Position numbers and translations under genes: made by a program. From the NCBI GenBank assembly GCA_947569225.1, contig CANORX010000046.1, positions 1-7,419 on the forward strand: a DNA stretch of 7,419 bases, in the 5' to 3' direction. Below, in pieces: positions 1-5,434 of the stretch. Below the pieces are notes generated by a model. That model did no database searches. It had not been told where the DNA came from and saw only the letters and a program-made list of their open reading frames with translations. Source of the DNA: an uncultured Clostridia bacterium. GTDB taxonomy: Bacteria > Bacillota_I > Bacilli_A > RF39 > UBA660. How positions within the stretch are numbered: position 1 is the first letter of the stretch; each line of letters opens with the position of its first letter.

Positions 1-312
1 GTCATACTTATTATTATTTCCATAAACAATGTTACTTTTGGTACAACCGCTTAATTTGATGGATTTTGGTGACATGAATATTTAGCAATAATTTTAAGTC
101 CATTATCCGCTATTCCCCCTCTCGGGGCTCTATTATAAATTTAAACATTCTATTATACCAATTATTGGAAATATAATGTGTGTATTTACCTTAAATGGTC
201 GATTTTAGATGTTAAATGGTAAAAATTAACAAAATTTATAATAAAAAATACAATTCAAGCAAAAAATACGCTAGTTCAGGTATTTTAAATAAATATGAAA
301 GGAAGTGTAAAA
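1..312. other. Non-coding left end of the mobile region
   Basis: I see no convincing gene in these 312 bases. They contain a short GC-rich hairpin (CCCC at 115-118 with GGGG at 124-127), which stands out in AT-rich DNA but has no T tract on either strand. There are also two spaced direct repeats: TCTATTATA at 129-137 and 149-157, and TTAAATGGT at 191-199 and 212-220. The spacings of 20 and 21 bases are close to two helical turns, which would suit regulator binding, but this is inference from spacing alone. Confidence 0.5.
212..242 (+). promoter_or_regulatory. Possible promoter of the zinc-ribbon gene
   Basis: A perfect TATAAT lies at 237-242, about 70 bases before the probable start codon at 313. 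No good -35 hexamer is present at the right distance. That position is occupied by the second TTAAATGGT repeat (212-220), which would suit a promoter dependent on, or blocked by, a bound regulator. TATAAT is frequent by chance in DNA this AT-rich, so the call is tentative. Confidence 0.35.
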
Positions 313-570
313 ATGATTAAATGTCCTAAGTGTGGAAGTGATAATGTTTCCATTCAAGTAGTAAATGAAGTAAAGATGGTGAGAAAACATCACGGAATAT
401 TATATTGGATAACTATTGGTTGGATAATATCATTATTCAAGTGGCTATTCTTTACTTTACCAGCTTTAATATTTAAAGTGTTTGGTATTGGTAAAAAATA
501 TAAAACTATAAATGTTGAACATAAAAAAGCTGTATGTCAAACTTGTGGTAAAGTTTGGGAAGTAAAATAA
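313..570 (+). CDS. Small zinc-ribbon protein with internal hydrophobic segment (prophage-type)
   Basis: An 85-residue protein. A CPKC pair lies at residues 4-7 and a matching CQTC pair at about 76-79, so the two halves of a four-cysteine zinc ribbon sit at opposite ends of the chain. Between them is a strongly hydrophobic stretch (about residues 28-60, rich in W, I, L and F) that could form one or two membrane segments, with basic residues on its far side. The start at 313 is chosen because AAAGGAAG (298-305) lies seven bases ahead of it. The in-frame ATG at 295 overlaps that ribosome binding site and has none of its own. Similar small zinc-ribbon proteins are, from memory, common in Firmicutes prophages near integrases, and the integrase downstream fits. 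No biochemical function is known to me. A role in the membrane, with zinc joining the two ends, is inference. Confidence 0.8.
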   Translation: MIKCPKCGSDNVSIQVVNEVKMVRKHHGILYWITIGWIISLFKWLFFTLPALIFKVFGIGKKYKTINVEHKKAVCQTCGKVWEVK

Positions 571-575
571 AAAAA

Positions 576-605
576 GAACGCCTAGAGGTGCAACTCCAAG
601 CGTTT
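576..605. terminator. Hairpin between zinc-ribbon gene and integrase
   Basis: Imperfect hairpin: 577-587 pairs with 594-604 except for two mismatches, closing a six-base loop. On the plus strand only TTT follows, so it is a weak terminator for the zinc-ribbon gene, which ends at 570. On the minus strand the hairpin runs into a seven-T tract (complement of 569-575), a good intrinsic terminator for any antisense transcript coming back from the integrase side. It may act in both directions or be part of a structured RNA. Confidence 0.5.
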
Positions 606-650
606 AATGAAAACCCATAAGACTAGCAATCTTAAACAAAAATAACCGAG

Positions 651-687
651 GCTATAATTGTAATTAGGTCTTCTATTACATTATAGC
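651..687. repeat. Long inverted repeat in front of the integrase
   Basis: GCTATAATTGTAAT (651-664) is the reverse complement of ATTACATTATAGC (675-687) apart from one extra T, giving a 13-pair stem with a single bulge and a 10-base loop. Each arm contains TATAAT on its own strand (653-658 plus; 680-685 minus), so the palindrome could cover the -10 region of an integrase promoter. No T tract follows, which argues against a terminator. An operator for the element's repressor or excisionase, or a leader hairpin, are possible roles by inference. The integrase start is 38 bases downstream. Confidence 0.6.
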
Positions 688-724
688 ACTCTTTAAGGAA
701 AATAACAATAAAGGAAGTGCTAAA

Positions 725-1855
725 ATGTCCGTATTTAAAGATAAAGAAAAGACTAAAGATGGTCGACAATGGCGTTTCAAAGTTTACTATCATAATACCG
801 AGGGAAAATTAGTACCCTACACTTCTAAAAGGTATTTACTAGAAAAGGAAGCCAAAGCCGAAGAAAGAGTATTTTTACTTAATCGTGACGCTCCAGTAAA
901 AAAAAGGTTTGATGTTGTAGCTGATGACTATTTTGAAGACGCTTTTAAACGATTAAGAGAATCTACTGTCTTAACATATAAATCAAATTATGAGAATCAT
1001 ATAAAACCATATTTTAAGAATAAATTTATAGATGAAATATCCGTAATGGATATTGAGAATTGGAAAAATAAGCTTTTAGATAAAGGATTGTCAGTAGATT
1101 CTTGTAATCAATACTATGTTGTGTTTAAAGAAATATTTAGTTTTGCTAATAGAAAGTATGAGTTAAATTATAATCCTGTTGAATTATCAGGACGCTTCAA
1201 AAAGAGAAATGATGAAGTTGTTGAAACAAGTAAAAAATTAAGATATATTATTTATGAACAATATTGTAAGTTTATAAATGTTATTAAAGATGAACTATGG
1301 CATTGTTTCTTTCTAACATTATACTTTACAGGAATGAGAAAAGGTGAAATGTTAGCTCTTACTTGGAAAGATATAAACTTTGATACTAAAAAGATTAGCG
1401 TAAACAAAACTATCTCATTTAACACTAAGACAGGTAAATATAAAATAACAGCTACTAAGAATTGTCTAAATAGAGAAATAACAATGTCTAAAAAGTTAAG
1501 AGAAGAATTACTAAAGTATAAAGAGTTTGTTAAACAATATGGTGACTTTAGTGAAGATTGGTTTGTATTCGGTAATGGTGAAGTCCTATCCGATTATCAA
1601 GTTCAAAAACATAGAAAGATATATTTTAAACTAGCTGATATGGAAAAGGAAATGATAACCATACACGAGTTTAGACATTCACACGTTAGCGTATGTATAA
1701 ATGAATATTTAAAATCAGGGGAAACGGATTCAACAAAATTCTTCTTGATGATGTCCCAAAGAATGGGTCACAGCTTACGAGTAATGCAAGAAGTTTATAT
1801 GCACTTATTCCCTAGTGTTCAAAATGAAATTGTTGATTTACTAGATAATTTATAA
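725..1855 (+). CDS. int: Tyrosine recombinase, phage-type integrase
   Basis: Site-specific recombinase of 376 residues that would insert and excise the element by cutting and rejoining DNA through a phosphotyrosine. Domains: an N-terminal arm-binding region (about 1-55, starting MSVFKDKEKTKDGRQWRFKV), a helical core-binding domain (about 62-155) and a catalytic domain (about 175-376). The catalytic set looks complete: R205 in TGMRKGE, K245 in ATKN, H314 and R317 in HEFRHSH, H349 in MGHS and the nucleophile Y358 in EVYMHLF. Length is normal for this phage/Tn916-like class. AAGGAAG at 711-717 lies seven bases ahead of the ATG and supports the start. No excisionase gene is visible nearby. The gene reads toward a tRNA-Arg whose 5' end is about 145 bases past the stop codon, with possible integrase-binding repeats in between. 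The class is secure; the target site is inferred. Confidence 0.95.
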   Translation: MSVFKDKEKTKDGRQWRFKVYYHNTEGKLVPYTSKRYLLEKEAKAEERVFLLNRDAPVKKRFDVVADDYFEDAFKRLRESTVLTYKSNYENHIKPYFKNKFIDEISVMDIENWKNKLLDKGLSVDSCNQYYVVFKEIFSFANRKYELNYNPVELSGRFKKRNDEVVETSKKLRYIIYEQYCKFINVIKDELWHCFFLTLYFTGMRKGEMLALTWKDINFDTKKISVNKTISFNTKTGKYKITATKNCLNREITMSKKLREELLKYKEFVKQYGDFSEDWFVFGNGEVLSDYQVQKHRKIYFKLADMEKEMITIHEFRHSHVSVCINEYLKSGETDSTKFFLMMSQRMGHSLRVMQEVYMHLFPSVQNEIVDLLDNL

Positions 1856-1860
1856 AATAT

Positions 1861-1881
1861 TAGTACCTAAAATAGTACCTA
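1861..1881 (+). repeat. Tandem TAGTACCTA repeats, possible integrase arm sites
   Basis: TAGTACCTA occurs at 1861-1869 and again at 1873-1881, 12 bases apart, starting six bases after the integrase stop codon. Short direct repeats beside an integrase, between it and the attachment site, are typical of arm-type sites bound by the N-terminal domain of such recombinases. Assigning them to this role is inference from position. Confidence 0.5.
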
Positions 1882-1953
1882 GAATTTTGGAAAGTCCCAT
1901 AAAATAAGGGAAAAGCATAGTTTTTAGTTTTTTAACATAAATAATTAAATTTA

Positions 1954-1984
1954 TATACACAATTAATTAATTTAATGTTATAAT
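1954..1984 (+). promoter_or_regulatory. Probable tRNA promoter
   Basis: TATAAT at 1979-1984 lies 15 bases before the first base of the tRNA, correct for a sigma-A promoter. The best -35 match is TATACA at 1954-1959 with a long 19-base spacer. The stretch 1920-1990 is almost pure AT. If the element ends just before the tRNA, this promoter may be supplied partly by the element. Confidence 0.5.
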
Positions 1985-1999
1985 TTATATGTATTACAT

Positions 2000-2075
2000 G
2001 TTCCCGTAGCTCAGCTGGAAGAGCAACCCCCTCCTAAGGGGTAGGTCGTAGGTTCAAATCCTATCGGGAACGCCA
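2000..2075 (+). tRNA. tRNA-Arg (anticodon CCU)
   Basis: A complete 76-base cloverleaf. The acceptor stem 2000-2006 pairs fully with 2065-2071, followed by discriminator G and encoded CCA (2073-2075). The D stem GCTC/GAGC is at 2009-2012 and 2021-2024. The anticodon stem ACCCC/GGGGT encloses the loop CTCCTAA with anticodon CCT at 2033-2035. The T stem GTAGG/CCTAT has one G-T pair and encloses TTCAAAT. It reads AGG arginine codons. No terminator lies directly behind it, so transcription may run on into the next gene. tRNA-Arg(CCU) genes are, from general knowledge, frequent insertion targets for integrases, and one lies next door. Confidence 0.97.
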
Positions 2076-2111
2076 CTAAAATATAATATTTAATTAGGAG
2101 ATTTAATAACT

Positions 2112-2468
2112 ATGGGAAGAATTTACATAAATGAAAAACAAATAATTTTAAAAAAAATGATAGAAATATATAGACCTACTTCCACAGAGTGGATGATTTA
2201 TATAATTATCAAGAAAAAATTTCTAACTTATCATCACATAAAACCATAAAAAGAAGGCGGTAAAATTTCAATAGAAAATGGTGCGTTACTTACAAAAAAT
2301 GCTCATAGAGACTTAAATAGAATTGAAGAATTTGATTATGCACTATATCAAGATTGGAATGAACTGTTTTGGTTTATATTAAATTCTCAAGCACCAATAG
2401 ACGAATATTATAAAATAGAAGCTCAAAAATTAAAAATGCACACAAAAAAGCTATTATATAAAAAGTAA
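2112..2468 (+). pseudogene. HNH-nuclease-like protein interrupted by one in-frame TAA
   Basis: Reading from the ATG at 2112 (AGGAG at 2096-2100, 11 bases ahead) gives 45 residues ending LTYHHIKP, then TAA at 2247-2249. The same frame then runs on for 72 residues to TAA at 2466-2468. The continuation (KEGGKISIENGALLTKNAH, then DLNRIEEFDYALYQDW) completes an HNH-like pattern: the HH of the first half, N of NGALLT, and H of KNAH. The GG between them is also usual in HNH folds. Short proteins of about 110-120 residues with this layout are, from memory, known in Firmicutes and their phages. One substitution (for example CAA or AAA to TAA) explains the break with no frameshift, so decay looks recent. 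Readthrough or a sequence error are the alternatives. The downstream half has no clear start of its own. A terminator follows at once, so the 3' end of the gene is intact. Its position beside the tRNA and integrase suggests accessory DNA. Confidence 0.75.
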
Positions 2469-2502
2469 ATACCAAGCATAATATAACTTGGTATTTTTAT
2501 TT
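2467..2502. terminator. Strong intrinsic terminator between convergent genes
   Basis: AAATACCAAG (2467-2476) pairs perfectly with CTTGGTATTT (2487-2496) around a 10-base AT loop, followed on the plus strand by TTTTATTTATT. It overlaps the stop codon of the HNH-like gene. On the minus strand the stem is followed by the complement of a run of A residues near 2459-2464, so it can also end argS transcription. Confidence 0.9.
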
Positions 2503-2534
2503 ATTATATTTCTCTCTATATAAGAAGAATAAAA

Positions 2535-4208
2535 TTACATTTGACTAGGTATTTCTATTATTAACATATTTAAACATTCTTTAATTATTTTATAAGCCAC
2601 AGTTAATACATTTAAATAGTCATTTTTAACATTTTCATCATCTAACTTACTAATATTTATATTTTGATAAAACGAATTTAACATATTACATAAATCAAAA
2701 ACATATTCAGCAACATAAGAAGGCAATCTTTCTTCTACAGATGCATCAATATACTTATTCATTTCAAGTATCTTTAGTCTTAAATTTCTGTCTATCTCAT
2801 TATAAATATTATCACTTATTATATCATTAGTAATCTTATTATTTTCTAAAATCTTTCTTATACGAAGTGCACTATACAAAATATAAGGTCCAGTCTTACC
2901 ACTTACTTCACTAAACTTAGCTATATCAAAATTATAACTTTTCTCTCTATTATTCTGTAAATCTGCAAACTTAATAATAGCATTTACTTGCTTATTTATA
3001 TCTTCCTCACTCATACTTTTATTTTCTTCACGTTTACTTATAAAACACTCTCTAGTATCTTTAATTAATTCATCTAATTTTAATACTTCCCCACTTCTAG
3101 TTTTAAAAGGACGCCCATCTGAACCATTTATTGTTCCAAATGGTATATGTTCTAAATTAGCTCTTCCCTTTATATCACTCATTTCTGCTACTCTAAACAC
3201 TTGTTCAAAATGAAGACTTTGTCTTGCATCTGTTACATACAAAATATAATTTGGATTAAAGTTTTTTGCTCTACTTAATATTGTTGCAAGATCACTTGTA
3301 GCATACATATAAGTTCCATCGCTACTTAAAATCATACAAGGTGGCATCTCTTTTTTATCAGTCTCTTTTTTCACTTGAACAACCTTAGCGCCAGCATCTT
3401 CCTCTAATATTTTTTTATTTTCAAGAATACTCATTAACAAAGGTATATCTTTTTCACTATCAGACTCTCCCAACCAAAAATCAAAATCCACTCCTAAAAA
3501 ATCATAAATTCTTCTAATATCTTTAAGACTAACTTCCTTTATTTTATCATAATATTCTTTATACATACCATGTTGAAAATCATATGTTATCTTTTTACAT
3601 TTATTATATACCTCTTCATTTTCTTTACAAAGCCCACTCATCTTCGGATAAATATAGTTTAAATATTCTATATCTATATCACCTATCTCTTTTTTATCCT
3701 CTAATATACCATAAATAACTTGCCCTATTTGAAGGCCAAAATCCCCCAGATGCACATCTGAAACAACTTTATAACCTTTAAAAATTAATATCCTCTTTAA
3801 ACTCTCACCTATTATTGCCGGCCTAAGATGACCTATATGAAGAGGTTTAGCAATATTAGGTCCACCATAATCTATAAAATATATTTCAGATTTCTCCGCT
3901 TTATTAAAGTTACCATTTTTAAAATCATTCAAACATTTATTTATAAATACATTACTCAAAAAAATATTTATAAATCCTGGATTCACAAACTGAACAGACT
4001 CAAAATAATCATTAAAATTATCTAATGAATTAATTTTACTTACTATCTCTTCACCAATTTGACTAGGATTCACATGCCTTTCCTTAGCTATTTGAAATAC
4101 ACTATTTATTTGAAAATCTGCTTTATCACTAAAAGATACTTTTAAATAATCTAATAAATTTAACTCTTCAAATACTGGCTTAATAAACTTACTTATTTCT
4201 TCTTTCAA
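2535..4208 (-). CDS. argS: Arginyl-tRNA synthetase
   Basis: Class I aminoacyl-tRNA synthetase that charges tRNA-Arg with arginine using ATP, in the cytoplasm. With the start chosen here it has 557 residues, normal for the family. An N-terminal tRNA-contacting domain (about 1-105) is followed by the catalytic fold with YGGPNIAKPLHIGHLR (HIGH at about 124-127). The KMSKS-equivalent is the degenerate FKTRSG (about 368-373), usual in many ArgS proteins. The C-terminal DALR anticodon-binding domain (about 435-557) contains SGKTGPYILYSALRI. The reading frame is open to a GTG at 4217, but that GTG is part of AGGTGAT (4218-4212), a near-perfect ribosome binding site for the TTG at 4208, so TTG is preferred. 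I see no T-box leader: the space between the upstream terminator and the start is only about 30 bases. A tRNA-Arg gene lies 460 bases past the 3' end on the opposite strand. Whether this is the only argS of the genome cannot be told here. Confidence 0.95.
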   Translation of the reverse strand: MKEEISKFIKPVFEELNLLDYLKVSFSDKADFQINSVFQIAKERHVNPSQIGEEIVSKINSLDNFNDYFESVQFVNPGFINIFLSNVFINKCLNDFKNGNFNKAEKSEIYFIDYGGPNIAKPLHIGHLRPAIIGESLKRILIFKGYKVVSDVHLGDFGLQIGQVIYGILEDKKEIGDIDIEYLNYIYPKMSGLCKENEEVYNKCKKITYDFQHGMYKEYYDKIKEVSLKDIRRIYDFLGVDFDFWLGESDSEKDIPLLMSILENKKILEEDAGAKVVQVKKETDKKEMPPCMILSSDGTYMYATSDLATILSRAKNFNPNYILYVTDARQSLHFEQVFRVAEMSDIKGRANLEHIPFGTINGSDGRPFKTRSGEVLKLDELIKDTRECFISKREENKSMSEEDINKQVNAIIKFADLQNNREKSYNFDIAKFSEVSGKTGPYILYSALRIRKILENNKITNDIISDNIYNEIDRNLRLKILEMNKYIDASVEERLPSYVAEYVFDLCNMLNSFYQNINISKLDDENVKNDYLNVLTVAYKIIKECLNMLIIEIPSQM

Positions 4209-4226
4209 ACTAATCACCTATAAAAT

Positions 4227-4235
4227 ATTATATCA
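4227..4235 (-). promoter_or_regulatory. Extended -10 promoter of argS
   Basis: On the minus strand TGATATAAT combines a perfect TATAAT (4227-4232) with an upstream TG (4233-4235), an extended -10 that can work without a good -35. The -35 position falls in the T tract and hairpin of the preceding terminator and has no consensus match. The leader would be only about 12-14 bases long before the TTG start. Confidence 0.6.
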
Positions 4236-4240
4236 TATAT

Positions 4241-4270
4241 AAAAAAAAACTCCACTATTTCTAATGAAGT
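4241..4270 (-). terminator. Terminator of the two-gene operon
   Basis: On the minus strand ACTTCATT (4270-4263) pairs with AGTGGAGT (4256-4249) over eight positions, including two G-T pairs, around a six-base loop, followed by nine T residues (4249-4241). It ends transcription of the two small genes upstream and isolates argS from them. Confidence 0.9.
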
Positions 4271-4286
4271 CATCTTTGCTTCTATA

Positions 4287-4502
4287 CTATAAAGTTTTTC
4301 TAGCTTCTTCTATCTGTTCAAACAATTCTCTTGGCATATTTAATGCAGCTTGTTCCATAAATGTTAATCTATATTTATCTTTTAAACTAGCTGAATCTAA
4401 CACATTAACACCATCTCTTTCCATTAACTCTAATTTTTCTCTACCACTTAAATATGCTTCTCCATACCTATCCCATATAAATTGTAAGTATGCTTCATTC
4501 AT
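4287..4502 (-). CDS. Unrecognised small protein, second gene of operon
   Basis: A 71-residue protein I do not recognise. It is hydrophilic and probably helical, with no membrane segment, signal peptide or metal-binding motif. The chain starts MNEAYLQFIWDRYGEAYLSG and ends in an acidic-basic helix (LFEQIEEARKTL). Its ATG lies two bases after the stop codon of the preceding gene, and AAAGGGGG about nine bases ahead serves as ribosome binding site, so the two are surely cotranscribed and possibly translationally coupled. Residues 17-23 (YLSGREK) resemble 25-31 of its neighbour (YLSAMEK), so the two may be distant relatives or partners, though the match is short. A terminator follows 16 bases after the stop. 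A regulator or a two-protein complex would suit the layout, but nothing in the sequence fixes a function. Confidence 0.75.
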   Translation of the reverse strand: MNEAYLQFIWDRYGEAYLSGREKLELMERDGVNVLDSASLKDKYRLTFMEQAALNMPRELFEQIEEARKTL

Positions 4503-4504
4503 TA

Positions 4505-4732
4505 CTAATTTCCCCCTTTAAATAACATACTAGTTTTACCCCTATTGAGTCTTAAAGCTTCTTTTTGTTCCTCTTTACTTAAATTATACTCCTCAGTAGG
4601 TTGCCCAACTAATTCTTCTCTCATGGCTTGAAGAACTTTTTTCTCCATTGCACTCAAATAAATGTCCCAGTAGTTTTTCCTTAAATAATGTGAATAATCA
4701 AGATATATTTCACCATTAATTACTATAGACAT
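4505..4732 (-). CDS. Unrecognised small protein, first gene of operon
   Basis: A 75-residue protein of unknown function. It starts MSIVINGEIYLDYSHYLRKN, followed by a probably helical middle (WDIYLSAMEKKVLQAMREEL) and a charged, lysine-rich C terminus. There is no membrane segment and no cysteine. The reading frame is open to an ATG at 4768, but that codon lies inside the promoter, between its -35 and -10, so it cannot be on the transcript. The ATG at 4732 has GGATGTG six bases ahead and sits about 20 bases after the predicted transcription start. It forms an operon with the gene two bases downstream. Small size and tight pairing recall toxin-antitoxin modules, but I see no known toxin or antitoxin motif and do not make that call. 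Confidence 0.75.
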   Translation of the reverse strand: MSIVINGEIYLDYSHYLRKNYWDIYLSAMEKKVLQAMREELVGQPTEEYNLSKEEQKEALRLNRGKTSMLFKGGN

Positions 4733-4758
4733 ACTTTTCACATCCTTTAACTGATACA

Positions 4759-4787
4759 ATTGTACCATAAAAAGTTCCCAAAGTCAA
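4759..4787 (-). promoter_or_regulatory. Sigma-A promoter of the two-gene operon
   Basis: On the minus strand TTGACT (4787-4782), a 17-base spacer and TACAAT (4764-4759), with TG one base before the -10 as an extended element. This is among the strongest promoter matches in the window. It decides the start of the first operon gene. Confidence 0.85.
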
Positions 4788-4821
4788 CACATTGTATTTA
4801 AATAAATACTTTTAATATAAG

Positions 4822-4848
4822 AAAAAAAACTACAAAATAAATGTAGCT
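4822..4848 (-). terminator. Terminator of the 122-residue protein gene
   Basis: On the minus strand AGCTACA pairs with TGTAGTT (one G-T pair) around TTTATTT, followed by a run of eight T residues (4829-4822). The hairpin begins inside the stop codon of the gene. Confidence 0.85.
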
Positions 4849-5215
4849 AAATCCATCTTGGAACATAAATATTTCTTGTAACCATATCTTTATAATCTTC
4901 AAAAAACACTATCATTTTATTCATAACATATTGAACCAAATCAGTAACACCTTTTGAAACTTTTAGATTACCTAAATAATCACACATTTCCTTTTTAAAT
5001 CTTTTATCAGTAATAAACTTTAACATAATTCTATCAATTAAAGCTAGCTTATCTTTCTCACGCTTAGTAATAATATCAAGTCCAAATATAAAATCAGTAT
5101 ACAACTTAATTATATTAGAAGTCACTTCATCTCCCTCATATATTTCATAATTTACAATAGTATAATAATTCTTACAAACACTTACTACTTCTTTATTTTT
5201 ACTAAAACTATTCAT
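4847..5215 (-). CDS. Unrecognised 122-residue soluble protein
   Basis: I do not recognise the family. The chain is predicted soluble, with no signal peptide or membrane segment, and rich in K, D, I and Y. Its middle (about residues 50-85, TKREKDKLALIDRIMLKFITDKRFKKEM) looks like charged amphipathic helices, and it ends in VPRWI. The ATG at 5215 is well supported by AGAGGAG seven bases ahead. It is a single-gene unit with its own terminator and two candidate promoters upstream, the outer one carrying Spo0A-box-like repeats. It lies between the conserved cdsA-rseP operon and a pair of unknown small genes and may be lineage-specific. Base composition matches its neighbours. Confidence 0.75.
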   Translation of the reverse strand: MNSFSKNKEVVSVCKNYYTIVNYEIYEGDEVTSNIIKLYTDFIFGLDIITKREKDKLALIDRIMLKFITDKRFKKEMCDYLGNLKVSKGVTDLVQYVMNKMIVFFEDYKDMVTRNIYVPRWI

Positions 5216-5241
5216 ATCATTACTCCTCTTACTATAATTAA

Positions 5242-5271
5242 ATTATAATACATCAAAATCCTTATTTTCAA
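5242..5271 (-). promoter_or_regulatory. Proximal promoter of the 122-residue protein gene
   Basis: On the minus strand TTGAAA (5271-5266), an 18-base spacer and TATAAT (5247-5242), leaving a leader of about 20 bases that contains the ribosome binding site. Confidence 0.7.
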
Positions 5272-5291
5272 CGATAAATTTTGTTCGTGTC

Positions 5292-5342
5292 AGTATAATA
5301 AAAAGAACAAACCCTTTAAAACTAAGGTCGAAATTTGTCGAA
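5292..5342 (-). promoter_or_regulatory. Possible distal promoter with tandem Spo0A-box-like sites
   Basis: On the minus strand TTTAAA (5320-5315), a 17-base spacer and TATACT (5297-5292) form a moderate promoter. Directly upstream are TTCGACA (5342-5336), identical to the Spo0A box, and TTCGACC (5332-5326), one mismatch, spaced exactly 10 bases apart in the same orientation. Tandem boxes one helical turn apart just upstream of a -35 are known for Spo0A-controlled promoters. A 7-base inverted repeat (5280-5286 and 5305-5311) also flanks the -10. Whether the organism has Spo0A is unknown. The remainder of the 5216-5459 spacer is AT-rich with long A and T tracts and no gene. Confidence 0.4.
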
Positions 5343-5434
5343 CTAATTTTAATTTTTTTTTAAATTTTTTTATAAGAAAAATAACTATACAAAAAACACG
5401 TAAAATCCTAAATAACAAATGTAAAATAGCCGTT

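Noticed and set aside
115..127. CCCC/GGGG hairpin as a terminator
   Set aside because: Only four pairs and no T tract on either strand.
295..312. Upstream ATG extending the zinc-ribbon protein by six residues
   Set aside because: It overlaps the ribosome binding site of the ATG at 313 and has none of its own.
1861..1881. TTAGTACCTA resembling a FapR operator half-site
   Set aside because: FapR sites are inverted, whereas these are direct repeats after an integrase and not in front of a lipid gene.
3828..4025. Open frame of 65 codons on the plus strand
   Set aside because: It lies wholly antisense to the conserved catalytic region of argS, has no ribosome binding site and an ILKFY-rich composition typical of the opposite strand of AT-rich coding DNA.
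4264..4521. Open frame of 85 codons on the plus strand
   Set aside because: It is the opposite strand of a well-supported minus-strand gene with promoter, ribosome binding site and terminator.
4287..4732. Toxin-antitoxin module
   Set aside because: The size and pairing fit, but neither protein shows a known toxin or antitoxin motif.
5280..5311. TTTGTTC / GAACAAA inverted repeat as a LexA box
   Set aside because: The arms are 18 bases apart, far from the 4-base gap of the Gram-positive LexA site CGAACATATGTTCG.
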